Source of the DNA: an uncultured Acetatifactor sp.
GTDB taxonomy: Bacteria > Bacillota > Clostridia > Lachnospirales > Lachnospiraceae
Assembly (NCBI GenBank): GCA_910584435.1
Contig: CAJUAP010000002.1
Span: 45,401-105,894, forward strand
Direction: 5' to 3'
DNA: 60,494 nucleotides
The translations under genes were made by a program, and so were the position numbers. The notes below the pieces were generated by a model that had not been told where the DNA came from, made no database searches, and was given only the letters and a program-made list of their open reading frames with translations. Shown here in pieces: positions 50,158-58,731 of the stretch (position 1 is its first letter; each line of letters begins with the position of its first letter).

Positions 50158-52066
50158 TTGCCCTTGACTGACCTTCCTGTCTGCCCCTTGTATCATATCT
50201 GTTTCTGCTTTCCCGACGATTTCTTCCACTCTGATAACCATAACTGTCCTGCCGTCTGCGATTACCACCATTTTGATGGATTCGGCCTTCCTGATGATTC
50301 CCTCCATGTGAATAATTTCTGTTACCATGACGATCGTTTCCACTTACATGACTTCTATTCTCCTGCGAACTTGCAGAATTCTTCTCTCCCTGAGCGCCTC
50401 CTGTATTTGCATAACCTTTCTCTCCCTGAACATTTCCAACATTCCCATTGCTTCTTTCATCTTGAGATGTGCCTGGACTTGTATACCCCTTTTCCCTTTG
50501 AGCGCCTCCTGCATTTGCGTAACTCTTCTCCCCTGGATTATCTCTCGTATTTACATAACTCTTCTCACCCTGAGCACTGTCTGCATTTGCAGCTCCTCTC
50601 TCACCCTGTACATTTCCTGCATTTACGTAACTCTTCTCACCCTGGGTACTTCCCACATTCGCATATCCTCTCTCACTCTGGACATTTCCTGCATTCGCAT
50701 ACCCTCTCTCGCCCTGGGGGCTTCCTGCCTTTGTATAGCTCCTCTCACCCTGGGCATTTCCCGCCCCGGCATAGAACCTCTCTCCCTGAGCGCTTCCCCC
50801 ATTTGTGTAACGCTTCTCTCCCTGATTCTTTCCTGCATTTGTATAGCTTCTCTCCCCTTGGTTATTTCTCGCATTTGCATGCTCTCTATCCCCTTGGTTA
50901 TTTCTCGCATTTGCATGCTCTCTATCCCCTTGAGGCATTCCTGCACTGGAATGCTGCCTGTCATCCGAACGCTTTCTGCCCTCCTGATGATTTCTATTCA
51001 GCCGGTTCCTGCTGCCCTGACGCTGTGCATCTGCCTCAGCTCCATCGGATAACTGCTCACTTTCCTTCTGTCCATTTTCCTGACTGCCGCCCTGGAATTT
51101 GCGCTTGTCATAGCGGCCTTTACCACTCTGATGCTGTACATGAACCGATTCGGATTCTTTATTCTCCTGCAATTCCTGCTGTTCCTCTTCTTCCAGCCGC
51201 TCCAGTTCTTCCAATTCCTCCTGGGTCAGATCCATTTTTTCCTTCTTGCCACGTTTCCGGCGAAACTGCAGCTGTTCCACAGCGTACTCTTTAATTTCCT
51301 TTTCATCCCCTACATTCACGATCACCTTTACAAGCTGACGCAATACATTAACGCTTTGTACTTCGCCCTTCAGTCCGTCTGCTGTGTTGACAAAATCACC
51401 AATATTAGGCAGCCGTCTGTTCAACTCTTCATAAGTCTCTTCCTCATTTTTCAGACAGCACATAAGTCTGCCGCAGACGCCTGATATTTTAGCAGGATTC
51501 AGAGACAAATTCTGCTCTTTTGCCATTTTAATGGATACAGGAACAAAATCAGACAGATAACTGTGACAGCACAAGGGACGTCCGCAGATTCCAATTCCCC
51601 CCACAATCTTCGTCTCATCCCTGACGCCAATCTGCCGCAGCTCGATTCTGGTCTTGAACACACTTGCCAAATCCTTTACCAATTCCCGAAAATCAATGCG
51701 CCCGTCTGCCGTAAAATAAAAAAGCACCTTATTATTGTCAAAAGTATACTCTGCATCGATCAATTTCATTTCCAGACCATGCTCACGTATCTTCTCTAAG
51801 CAGATTTGAAACGCTTCCTTCTCCCTCTCCTTATTTGCAGTCTCCTGCTCCACATCCCGTTCGTTTGCAATACGCAGCACCGGCTTTAAAGGCTGAACGA
51901 CTTTTTCCTCTTCTACTTCCTTAATACCTGATACCACGGTTCCAAATTCTATTCCTCTGGCTGTCTCCACAATCACATGATCATTTTTTTCTATATGAAA
52001 CTCCAGCGGATCAAAGAAATAAATCTTTCCCGCTGTGCGAAATCTTACTCCAATTACTTTAATCAT
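50132..52066 (-). CDS. ricT: RicT/YaaT (PSP1) protein with long repeat-rich C-terminal extension
   Basis: 644 residues; typical YaaT is about 275-300. The PSP1 core covers 1-275, with Cys161, Cys166, Cys167 (CGRPLCC) and Cys198, Cys203, Cys204 (CGRLMCC), positions that could ligate the Fe-S cluster described for the RicAFT complex. RicT takes part in RNA maturation and, in Bacillus, phosphorelay to Spo0A. After an acidic linker (280-305), residues 380-559 consist of fifteen 12-residue units (GERGYANAGNVQ type). The last about 70 residues are Arg/Gly/Asn-rich, RNA-binding in style. The extension is absent in well-known homologues and looks like a recent minisatellite-based addition. Confidence 0.93.
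   Translation of the reverse strand: MIKVIGVRFRTAGKIYFFDPLEFHIEKNDHVIVETARGIEFGTVVSGIKEVEEEKVVQPLKPVLRIANERDVEQETANKEREKEAFQICLEKIREHGLEMKLIDAEYTFDNNKVLFYFTADGRIDFRELVKDLASVFKTRIELRQIGVRDETKIVGGIGICGRPLCCHSYLSDFVPVSIKMAKEQNLSLNPAKISGVCGRLMCCLKNEEETYEELNRRLPNIGDFVNTADGLKGEVQSVNVLRQLVKVIVNVGDEKEIKEYAVEQLQFRRKRGKKEKMDLTQEELEELERLEEEEQQELQENKESESVHVQHQSGKGRYDKRKFQGGSQENGQKESEQLSDGAEADAQRQGSRNRLNRNHQEGRKRSDDRQHSSAGMPQGDREHANARNNQGDREHANARNNQGERSYTNAGKNQGEKRYTNGGSAQGERFYAGAGNAQGERSYTKAGSPQGERGYANAGNVQSERGYANVGSTQGEKSYVNAGNVQGERGAANADSAQGEKSYVNTRDNPGEKSYANAGGAQREKGYTSPGTSQDERSNGNVGNVQGEKGYANTGGAQGEKNSASSQENRSHVSGNDRHGNRNYSHGGNHQEGRIHQNGGNRRRQDSYGYQSGRNRRESRNRYDTRGRQEGQSRANDNQTEGK
50390..50929 (-). 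repeat. 36-bp in-frame tandem repeat, 15 copies, in ricT
   Basis: Units of 36 bp begin at 50929 and proceed on the minus strand every 36 bases to 50390, encoding G(E/D)(R/K)xYxNxGxxQ. The first two copies are identical in protein sequence and nearly so in DNA. The long plus-strand open frame across this region is a by-product of the repeat. Confidence 0.96.
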
Positions 52067-52390
52067 CTATCTACCTCACATTCCGGTTTCTGCCGCCACC
52101 TGACACTGCCTGTTCTATTTCAATTCCGCAGCTATCCTCCCGACAGCAGAAATCCGCACCGGATTTCCTTCTTCTTAACATCAAAATGTTCGTCTGTACG
52201 CTGTCTGAATAGATATTGTTCTTCTACTTTATCCGGCATTGCCTATATGCTGCTGTAATCTGCAAATGTCCCAGCTGTTATTCTAACATATCTCTCTGTA
52301 AAAAACCATAGTTAATAATGGAATCTATAGCAGCCCCACCCACACGAATCATCAAATCTTATCCAAATACATGGGCATAAAGAAAATTTT
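52067..52390. other. Intergenic region between holB and ricT
   Basis: 324 bases. The only structure seen is an 8-bp palindrome GAAATCCG/CGGATTTC (52149-52167) with a 3-nt loop. In Bacillus these two genes are adjacent, so the gap is an expansion. No small gene is supported. Confidence 0.5.
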
Positions 52391-53383
52391 TCAGCTGTTC
52401 TCCTGAATTGTCAGCATCAGCAGTTCCATGACAAGGTCAAAATTTACATTGGAATCCAACCGTTTCTTCGCGGTATCCAATGCCTTGATAATGGTCTCTA
52501 TTCCCTCATAGCTGCTGCGCTGGGCCGCCCTGCGCAATGCCTGTATCTCATCCCGGAATATCAGATGATTCACATCATTTGTTGCCTTGAACAGCAAAGC
52601 GTCCCGATACCAGATCACACATATATCCAGATAATCATTAATTTCCAGCTTATATTCCGAAGCCTTTTTGACCGCGGCAATAATTTCATTTAACTCCATA
52701 TCCTGTATGTACTTTAACAGAGACAGCGCATCCGCCTTAACATTTTCAAAATCTTCACTGGAAGCCAGCGCTTTTGCCTTGCCAATGTTACCTCTGGCAA
52801 ACGCCGCACATACTTCCGCTTTGTAATCCGGCATCTGAAGCTGTCTGCAGAGATATTCCCTCACAAGCGAATCCGGCACAGGCTTCATATGCAGCATAAC
52901 ACATCTGCTGAGAATGGTCGGCAGCAAAGCATTGACATTGGAAGTCATCAGCAGAATCACCGCATACAAAGGCGGTTCCTCCAATGTCTTCAACAATGCA
53001 TTCTGTGCCTGTACTGTCATTTTCTCCGCCTCAGTAATCAAATATATCTTATGGGCACTGCTGTATGGTTTCAATACCACATCACCGTTTACCTGCTTTC
53101 GTATGTCATCCACACTGATTGTATTAGGTTTCTCATGTACCACTCTGATAATATCCGGGTGATTGTTTGACAATGCCTGTTTACAGGAATGGCATTCCTG
53201 GCATGGCTCCGCCTCTCCCTTTTCACACTGCAATGCCATGGCAAACACCTTGGCTATAAACTCCTTACCGGATGACTTTTCCCCGTCAATCAGATATGCA
53301 TGGGACACCTTGCCTGTGGAAAGCGCGTTACGAAGATGCTCCTTAATCTGCTCCTGACCGATAATATCCTGAAATTTCGCCAT
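52391..53383 (-). CDS. holB: DNA polymerase III subunit delta'
   Basis: 330 residues. Clamp-loader subunit of the replicative polymerase. Features: DIIGQEQIKEHL, the P-loop-like DGEKSSGKEF, the zinc-binding CQECHSC with an upstream Cys, ISVDDIRK, YLITEAEKMTVQAQNALLKT LEEPP (split here) and a Ser-Arg-Cys sensor (LLPTILSRC). Neighbours yaaR and ricT match the Bacillus holB locus. Confidence 0.95.
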   Translation of the reverse strand: MAKFQDIIGQEQIKEHLRNALSTGKVSHAYLIDGEKSSGKEFIAKVFAMALQCEKGEAEPCQECHSCKQALSNNHPDIIRVVHEKPNTISVDDIRKQVNGDVVLKPYSSAHKIYLITEAEKMTVQAQNALLKTLEEPPLYAVILLMTSNVNALLPTILSRCVMLHMKPVPDSLVREYLCRQLQMPDYKAEVCAAFARGNIGKAKALASSEDFENVKADALSLLKYIQDMELNEIIAAVKKASEYKLEINDYLDICVIWYRDALLFKATNDVNHLIFRDEIQALRRAAQRSSYEGIETIIKALDTAKKRLDSNVNFDLVMELLMLTIQENS

Positions 53384-53543
53384 AATAACGAATCCTTTTG
53401 TCCTTTCCGGGTAATCATGACCTTCTTATCAATATCCCCTTTTCACCTGCATATATCAAACGATAATCTTCCCCTTCAGACACATATGTCAAAGAGATAA
53501 ATCCACATAAAATCCTCTGCTGAAACCCATGCCGGGACGAAAG

Positions 53544-53654
53544 TCCACACTTCCCGTTATGCCGACGCCGTCGGCACAAACAATCCCCTGGAACTTCGTT
53601 CCAGGAAAAGCACTGCCCAAAGCGAGCTTACTCGTCTGCGTTTTTCAGTGTGTA
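53544..53654 (-). repeat. Dispersed repeat family 1, copy D
   Basis: 111 bp. It starts CCACACTTCCCGTTATGCCG and ends CAGTGTGTA, so the ends are near-inverted. It contains a left palindrome GCCGACGCCGTCGGC, the core CGGCACAAACAAT (53572-53584) and a hairpin CCTGGAAC/GTTCCAGG. It is 7 bases downstream of the yaaR stop. Confidence 0.8.
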
Positions 53655-53661
53655 ACGATCA

Positions 53662-54108
53662 TCATGTAAATATATCCAGCAGCAATCCACGGATTTCTCC
53701 GATTTTACTCAATATGGCAATATGATCCTGCTCATCCTTCATCAATTCCTGCGCCAGTTGATCCAGGTTCTCATCAATCAACCGGACAATGCCGTATACT
53801 CTGTGACGGCCCCTCCTGTCCAGGAAATTCTCCCTGGAAAAAGCATGAGACCGCGTCACCACTTCATTCAGAAACTGTTTTACCAGCCCCCGGTAACGCC
53901 GCATATCTTTCACATCCCGGCGTTTGGCAAGCCGGTCACCCTGCATGGTGATTTCCTCCATCAACGACTGCAGCCTTGCCTGTAATTCTGATTCTTCGAT
54001 ATGACTGGCAAGCATGAATTTAAAGCTTCCATCCGTCTGCTGCACTGGCTGGGTCTGTTCTACCTGCGCCGGTTCCGTCTGGGTCACCTGACCTATCTTA
54101 ATCGCCAT
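53662..54108 (-). CDS. yaaR: YaaR family protein (DUF327)
   Basis: 148 residues, typical. Helical protein with the conserved end block (MRRYRGLVKQFLNEVVTRSH, then VYGIVRLIDENLDQLAQELM). Function unknown, though the gene is firmly conserved next to holB in Firmicutes. It overlaps the guanylate-kinase-like gene by 11 bases, so translation is coupled. Confidence 0.94.
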   Translation of the reverse strand: MAIKIGQVTQTEPAQVEQTQPVQQTDGSFKFMLASHIEESELQARLQSLMEEITMQGDRLAKRRDVKDMRRYRGLVKQFLNEVVTRSHAFSRENFLDRRGRHRVYGIVRLIDENLDQLAQELMKDEQDHIAILSKIGEIRGLLLDIFT

Positions 54109-54691
54109 TACTCTGCCCCCTTATGTAATCCTTAATCTCTTCCAGACACTGCTCCAAATCCTCATTGACAAAATGCCTCTCAATGCCCGCAGCCGCGATA
54201 TTATCTCTGGCAAAATCTTCACTGTCCGCCAGGAATCTGCGGCAAAGTTCTTCGTATTTAGGATGTTCCTGCACCCGTTCCCTGTCCAATGCACGCTGAA
54301 GGCGGATACCATCATCCACCTCCAGCAGTATCGGAAGCACCTTTCCTCTGCCGAAGTAATCCCGAAGCCTGAGATATGCCTCCAAGGTGCCGATGACAAT
54401 GTAATCTGCCTGTGCCTCTATCCTTCCGTCATCCACAGTAAAATAGCGCCATGGGCCCAGCACGGTATGATATAGTCTCTCTTCAATGATTCTGCCCTGC
54501 CCCTTATACTTCTCATATCCCACTTCATCCGTAAAATAATACTCCACGCCGTTATGCTCTCCATCCCGAATCGGACGCGTTGTATAGGGCACAATCGTTC
54601 GCAGGCCAAGGCTCCTGTCTTCCAACAGTCTCTTGAAAACAGAGTCTTTTCCCACCGCGCTTTTCCCCATAAGACATATGATTTTACCCAT
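54098..54691 (-). CDS. Guanylate-kinase-like nucleoside monophosphate kinase
   Basis: 197 residues from the ATG at 54691, with CAGGAG seven bases upstream. The P-loop is CLMGKSAVGKDSVFKRLL, and the GMP-binding region YTTRPIRDGEHNGVEYYF and IVIGTLEAYLRL are guanylate-kinase-like. In Bacillus this position holds tmk (thymidylate kinase) and yaaQ; here both are replaced by this gene. It may be a second gmk or have a different substrate. It is coupled to yaaR downstream. Confidence 0.85.
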   Translation of the reverse strand: MGKIICLMGKSAVGKDSVFKRLLEDRSLGLRTIVPYTTRPIRDGEHNGVEYYFTDEVGYEKYKGQGRIIEERLYHTVLGPWRYFTVDDGRIEAQADYIVIGTLEAYLRLRDYFGRGKVLPILLEVDDGIRLQRALDRERVQEHPKYEELCRRFLADSEDFARDNIAAAGIERHFVNEDLEQCLEEIKDYIRGQSNGD

Positions 54692-54794
54692 ACTCAACTC
54701 CTGTATCTCCAGATATTTGCCTCGCTTATACGAAGACCCGATTCACTCCATGTTCTTATACGCATACCTTTACAATTCACTGCTGCTAAAGCCG

Positions 54795-54973
54795 TTCCTG
54801 CTAACAGCTTCCGATGGTTTTGACAATTTCTGCTGGCTTAAGCAGCTTCCGATGGATTTAACAATTTCTGCTGCTTTAACAATTACCGCTGGCTTTAACA
54901 ATTTCTGCTGGCTTTAGCAGCTTCCGATGGATTTGACAATCTCTGCTGCTTTAACAATTACCGCTGGCTTTTA
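54795..54973. repeat. 75-bp tandem repeat with shorter nested units after pyk
   Basis: GCTGGCTT(A/T)AGCAGCTTCC begins at 54832 and 54907, a period of 75. Each unit contains smaller motifs such as GCTGCTTTAACAATT and GCTGGCTTTAACAATTTC. The last copy ends at the stop codon of pyk (54973-54971), so the array fills the pyk-gmk spacer. Confidence 0.85.
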
Positions 54974-56383
54974 TGCTATGACCACATGCAGCATATTGGT
55001 GGTACCGGCAATTCCCAGCGGAACCCCTGCAGTAATCACCACAATATCGCCTTCTTTCACATAACCTGCCTTTTTCGCTTCCTGCACTGCCCTCCCGAAC
55101 AATGCTTCCGCATCATCCTCCTGCTTCAGACGCAATGGCATCACACCCCACAGCAAATTCAACTGCCTGTACACCTCTTCCCTCACTGTGCAGCCAATAA
55201 TGGGGCATTTCGGTTTGAACCTGGAAATAGCTTCCGCCGTAAACCCTGACATAGTGACGGTAATAATGGCAGCCGCATTTAAATCCATTGCAGCCGTACA
55301 GGTAGCATAGGCAATAGCTGTGGTGATATCGCACTCTCCGCCGCGGGCATTGCGGTGCATTCTGGAACGGTAATCAATATCCTTTTCGGCACATTCGGCA
55401 ATTTTAGCCATCATTTTTACTGCTTCCACAGGATATTTTCCCGCCGCGCTCTCTCCGGACAGCATAATACCTGTGGTACCATCATAGATGGCATTCGCAA
55501 TATCTGTTGTCTCTGCACGTGTGGGTCTGGGATTTTTGATCATGGACTCCAGCATCTGTGTCGCCGTAATAACATGTTTGCCCTGGGCATTGGCCAATTT
55601 AATCATTTTCTTCTGCAGAATAGGCACTTCCTCTAAGGGAATTTCAACTCCCATATCCCCCCTTGCTACCATAATACCATCAGAAACCGACAATATCTCT
55701 TCCAAATTTTGAATTCCCTGCATATTTTCAATTTTTGCTATGATCTTCATACTGCTTTTATGCTCATCCAATATGCTGCGGACCGCAAGAATATCCTCCT
55801 TGCACCTGACAAAGGAAGCTGCCAGCAAATCATACCCCTGCTCAATACCAAACAAAATATCCGCCCTGTCCACCTCGCTGATATAAGGCATGGATAAGAC
55901 GGCACCGGGGACGTTGACACCCTTATGGTTAGAAACGAAACCGCCGTTTACCACCTGGCAGATAATTTCTTCCCCACGGATCTCTTCCACTGTCATCTCT
56001 ATGAGGCCGTCATCTATCAAAATAGTGGTTCCCGGCTCAATATCATTTTTCAGTTCTTTGTAGGAAATAGCCGCTCTCTGATTCGTTCCAAGTATTTCCT
56101 CCGTAGTCAATATAAACTGCTGCCCTGTTACCAGCTCTGTCTTTCCCCCCTGGAAATCCCGCAGACGGATCTCCGGCCCCTTCGTATCCAGCAGAGTCGC
56201 CACAGGAAGCCCAAGTTCCTCCCTTGCCTGCAGCACCTTTTCCAGCTTCTCCTTCTGCTCTTCATGGGTGCCGTGGGAAAAATTGAATCTTGCCACATTC
56301 ATACCTGCAAGCATCATTTCGCGCAATGTCTCCACACTCTCACTGGCCGGTCCAATGGTACAGATTATTTTTGTCTTTCTCAT
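54971..56383 (-). CDS. pyk: Pyruvate kinase
   Basis: 470 residues, normal for the short form without the extra PEP-utiliser domain. It catalyses phosphoenolpyruvate plus ADP to pyruvate plus ATP. Motifs: TKIICTIGPASESVETLREM, MNVARFNFSHG, LLDTKGPEIR, the catalytic IAKIENMQGIQNLEEIL and MVARGDMGVEIPLEEVP, followed by KHVITATQMLESM and PTRAETTDIANAIYDGTTG. A structured region lies in the upstream gap (56464-56558). Confidence 0.97.
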   Translation of the reverse strand: MRKTKIICTIGPASESVETLREMMLAGMNVARFNFSHGTHEEQKEKLEKVLQAREELGLPVATLLDTKGPEIRLRDFQGGKTELVTGQQFILTTEEILGTNQRAAISYKELKNDIEPGTTILIDDGLIEMTVEEIRGEEIICQVVNGGFVSNHKGVNVPGAVLSMPYISEVDRADILFGIEQGYDLLAASFVRCKEDILAVRSILDEHKSSMKIIAKIENMQGIQNLEEILSVSDGIMVARGDMGVEIPLEEVPILQKKMIKLANAQGKHVITATQMLESMIKNPRPTRAETTDIANAIYDGTTGIMLSGESAAGKYPVEAVKMMAKIAECAEKDIDYRSRMHRNARGGECDITTAIAYATCTAAMDLNAAAIITVTMSGFTAEAISRFKPKCPIIGCTVREEVYRQLNLLWGVMPLRLKQEDDAEALFGRAVQEAKKAGYVKEGDIVVITAGVPLGIAGTTNMLHVVIA

Positions 56384-56463
56384 TCTATTATCCTCTCTTT
56401 CTTTCCCTTACCCTTTTTATCATGCTCTCATAGTTTTCCGAAAAACTACCCTCATTTTATACG

Positions 56464-56558
56464 CAAGACCGCCGGAATTTACCGGCTTACGCAGGACTAA
56501 AGTCCGTCCGGCTGTCTTGAAGCCACTGCCGCAGCAGTGACTATGTTATACGCCGGAC
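56464..56558. other. Multi-hairpin structured region between decarboxylase and pyk
   Basis: Several inverted repeats overlap. CAAGAC (56464) and GTCTTG (56514) enclose GCCGG/CCGGC (56471-56486) and GGAC/GTCC (56494-56505). A second set GTCCGGC (56506-56512)/GCCGGAC (56552-56558) encloses CACTGC/GCAGTG (56524-56539). The two sets are mutually exclusive, as in a switch or double terminator. No T run is seen. Confidence 0.5.
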
Positions 56559-56584
56559 TGTAAATACCCCATGTGCACTATAAA

Positions 56585-58051
56585 TTAATGCGCAGGTGTG
56601 GGCCTCTTAATCCCCTGCCGCAATACATGCAGATATATTTTTTCCCCTGCCATGTTCTTATGTTCCTCCGGAAAAATTCCCTCCACCTGCAATCCATGCT
56701 TCACACCCTCCCAAATAGTCCTGCATATCTCCTCTGTGATCTGCTCTCCGGGTACCACAAGCGGAACTCCCGGCGGATATATACTAATAAAATCTCCTGC
56801 ATACCTGTCCTTACTTTCCTCTATACTTACCTGTTCCACGGCACTGTCCCACGCCTGGGCAAGAGAAATCCCGTCGAAACCGTCCCGTATCATTCTTCCT
56901 CTGTCATATTGTTCTGAAACAGGCACAGTCTCCCCTTTCGTCAATCTGCCGTCAATCTCCAGCAAAGCATTTTTCATCCGCTCGTAAGCTTCTTCCCCGT
57001 CATTGATTGTAAACATGGCGAGCACATAACTCATGGAAGCCATCTCTATCTGCAGCCCGTAATTCTTCAACAAATTTTCCTGGAGCTGTTTTCCTGTCAG
57101 GTTGGTACCCTTCACAGAGATGAAAAGCTTCCCGATATCCTGTTCGGCTCCCTGGGGAAGGAACTTTAAATGTCTGCACCCTTCCAGGGTCTCCATCATT
57201 TCCACATACATATCTCGAAAACGCTGAAATGCCTCCGCGCCTTCACGTTCCACATATTGCAGTGCATTGTCTATGCTTGCCATTAACAGATAGGATGGAC
57301 TGCTGGATTGATAAATATGCAGGAAGCGCTCCAGGAGCCTCCGATTCACCAGATTACCATTTACATGGAGCAAAGCCGACTGCGTCAATGCAGGAAGCGT
57401 TTTATGCACACTGTGAATCACCAGATCCGCTCCCAGCTGACAGCTGTTAAGAGGGAAATTTCCTGACAGACCCAAATGCGCCCCATGCGCTTCATCCACA
57501 ATGAGCGGAATCCCCTTTTTATGAACAATTTCCGCAATGGCACCTATATCCGATATTCTTCCTTCATAAGTAGGAGATACCACCAGTACCCCATTGATAT
57601 CCGGCTCCCGTTCCAGTGCTTCCGCAACCAGCTGCGGCGTAACGGCATCAAATATATCGTATTCCTGCAGCCAGGGCGGATAGAGATAAGTCATATTCAG
57701 ATTCCGCAAATATGCCCCGTGATATGCGGACTTATGACAGTTACGCGCCATCAGAATATGGCCGTCTGCCGGAATTGCACTGCTGACTGCACTCAGAATT
57801 CCCCCTGTGCTCCCATTGACAAGATAATAGCTCTCATCCGCACCGTAAATCCTTGCCGCCCTTCTCTGCAGATTCAAAAGTATCCCTTCAGGGTGATGCA
57901 GATTGTCGAATCCTTCTATTTCTGTAATGTCTGTTTTATAAAATGCCTCCGGAAGCTGCCCCCAGCTTCGCCGCTTATGGCCGGGCATATGGTATGGATA
58001 AATGTCTTCCGATGCATGTTCTCTTAATTTTTCAAATAAATGTTCCGTCAT
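56585..58051 (-). CDS. Orn/Lys/Arg decarboxylase family, PLP-dependent (YaaO-like)
   Basis: 488 residues. Decarboxylase with aminotransferase fold I: PYHMPGHKRRSW near the start, LVNGSTGGILSAVSSAIP, VVSPTYEGRISDIGAI, DEAHGAHLGLSG and the PLP-binding Lys in HSVHKTLPALTQSALLH. A C-terminal domain with YPPGVPLVVPGE is intact. The substrate could be lysine, arginine or ornithine; the family does not tell. It lies at the start of the same block as in Bacillus (yaaO then tmk then yaaQ then yaaR then holB). Confidence 0.9.
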   Translation of the reverse strand: MTEHLFEKLREHASEDIYPYHMPGHKRRSWGQLPEAFYKTDITEIEGFDNLHHPEGILLNLQRRAARIYGADESYYLVNGSTGGILSAVSSAIPADGHILMARNCHKSAYHGAYLRNLNMTYLYPPWLQEYDIFDAVTPQLVAEALEREPDINGVLVVSPTYEGRISDIGAIAEIVHKKGIPLIVDEAHGAHLGLSGNFPLNSCQLGADLVIHSVHKTLPALTQSALLHVNGNLVNRRLLERFLHIYQSSSPSYLLMASIDNALQYVEREGAEAFQRFRDMYVEMMETLEGCRHLKFLPQGAEQDIGKLFISVKGTNLTGKQLQENLLKNYGLQIEMASMSYVLAMFTINDGEEAYERMKNALLEIDGRLTKGETVPVSEQYDRGRMIRDGFDGISLAQAWDSAVEQVSIEESKDRYAGDFISIYPPGVPLVVPGEQITEEICRTIWEGVKHGLQVEGIFPEEHKNMAGEKIYLHVLRQGIKRPTPAH

Positions 58052-58602
58052 GCTTTTAATTTTTCAAGAATAGCGCCATGACCTCTGTACATATGCAATG
58101 TCTCCATCAGCGAACACCACTTATCCGCCGTTGTGACAATCCAGGCTTCTCTGTACTTTGGCGGTACTATGGTCAAAGGCCACATATGCCTCTTGATAAT
58201 ATTTTTCTCCCTTTCTGACAACATATACTCTTTTGAGGCATTTCTAAGAGCGATCCCCGGATGAAAAAAACCGTGAAGCCTGTGCGGTTCTTCCTTGTCC
58301 GGAATGTGCCAGTCATACAGAAAATAATCATGAAGCAGCGCTCCCCTGATTAATTCCCTCCGATTGCAGGATATATGCAGGAAATCAGTAAGCGCCACAC
58401 TATATCTGGCCACTGTCATCACATGCAGATTCACATTTACATTGCCATGCTGGATATACTCTTTCATCTGCCGGAAATTCTTTGAATGCAGAATATCCGG
58501 TGCATTCTCTTCTATCTCTCTCTGTATCTTGCGAAAACGTTCCAATTTGTTCCGCCATAACCTTGCCTGACGCTCTGTTCGTCGTACCATATTACGCCTC
58601 AT
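58048..58602 (-). CDS. HD-domain phosphohydrolase-like protein
   Basis: 184 residues. HD-type residues: NLHVMTVARYSVAL, the HD pair in ALLHDYFLYDWH, then HGFFHPGIALRNA with His and TADKWCS with Asp. Likely a metal-dependent phosphohydrolase; substrate unknown. The decarboxylase start overlaps its stop by four bases (ATGA), so the two are coupled. ATG 58602 and ATG 58590 are both possible starts; the second has TGAGG six bases upstream. Confidence 0.82.
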   Translation of the reverse strand: MRRNMVRRTERQARLWRNKLERFRKIQREIEENAPDILHSKNFRQMKEYIQHGNVNVNLHVMTVARYSVALTDFLHISCNRRELIRGALLHDYFLYDWHIPDKEEPHRLHGFFHPGIALRNASKEYMLSEREKNIIKRHMWPLTIVPPKYREAWIVTTADKWCSLMETLHMYRGHGAILEKLKA

Positions 58603-58731
58603 TCCCTTCTGCCTTCCCTGACCTTTTTATAATAAGATTCAACTTTCTGCTTTCCCTTATCCTTTTTACAGTATGATTCTATTTTGTTCTTATTTACAAT
58701 GTCAATCAAACTTCCTATTCACCATATTATC

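Noticed and set aside
50390..50929. CRISPR-like regular repeats
   Set aside because: 36-bp units are contiguous without spacers and encode a 12-residue repeat; no cas genes.
49945..51294. Plus-strand open frame of 449 codons, rich in His, Ser, Leu
   Set aside because: Antisense of the ricT repeat array and trmN6 start; openness is a by-product of the periodic 36-bp repeat.
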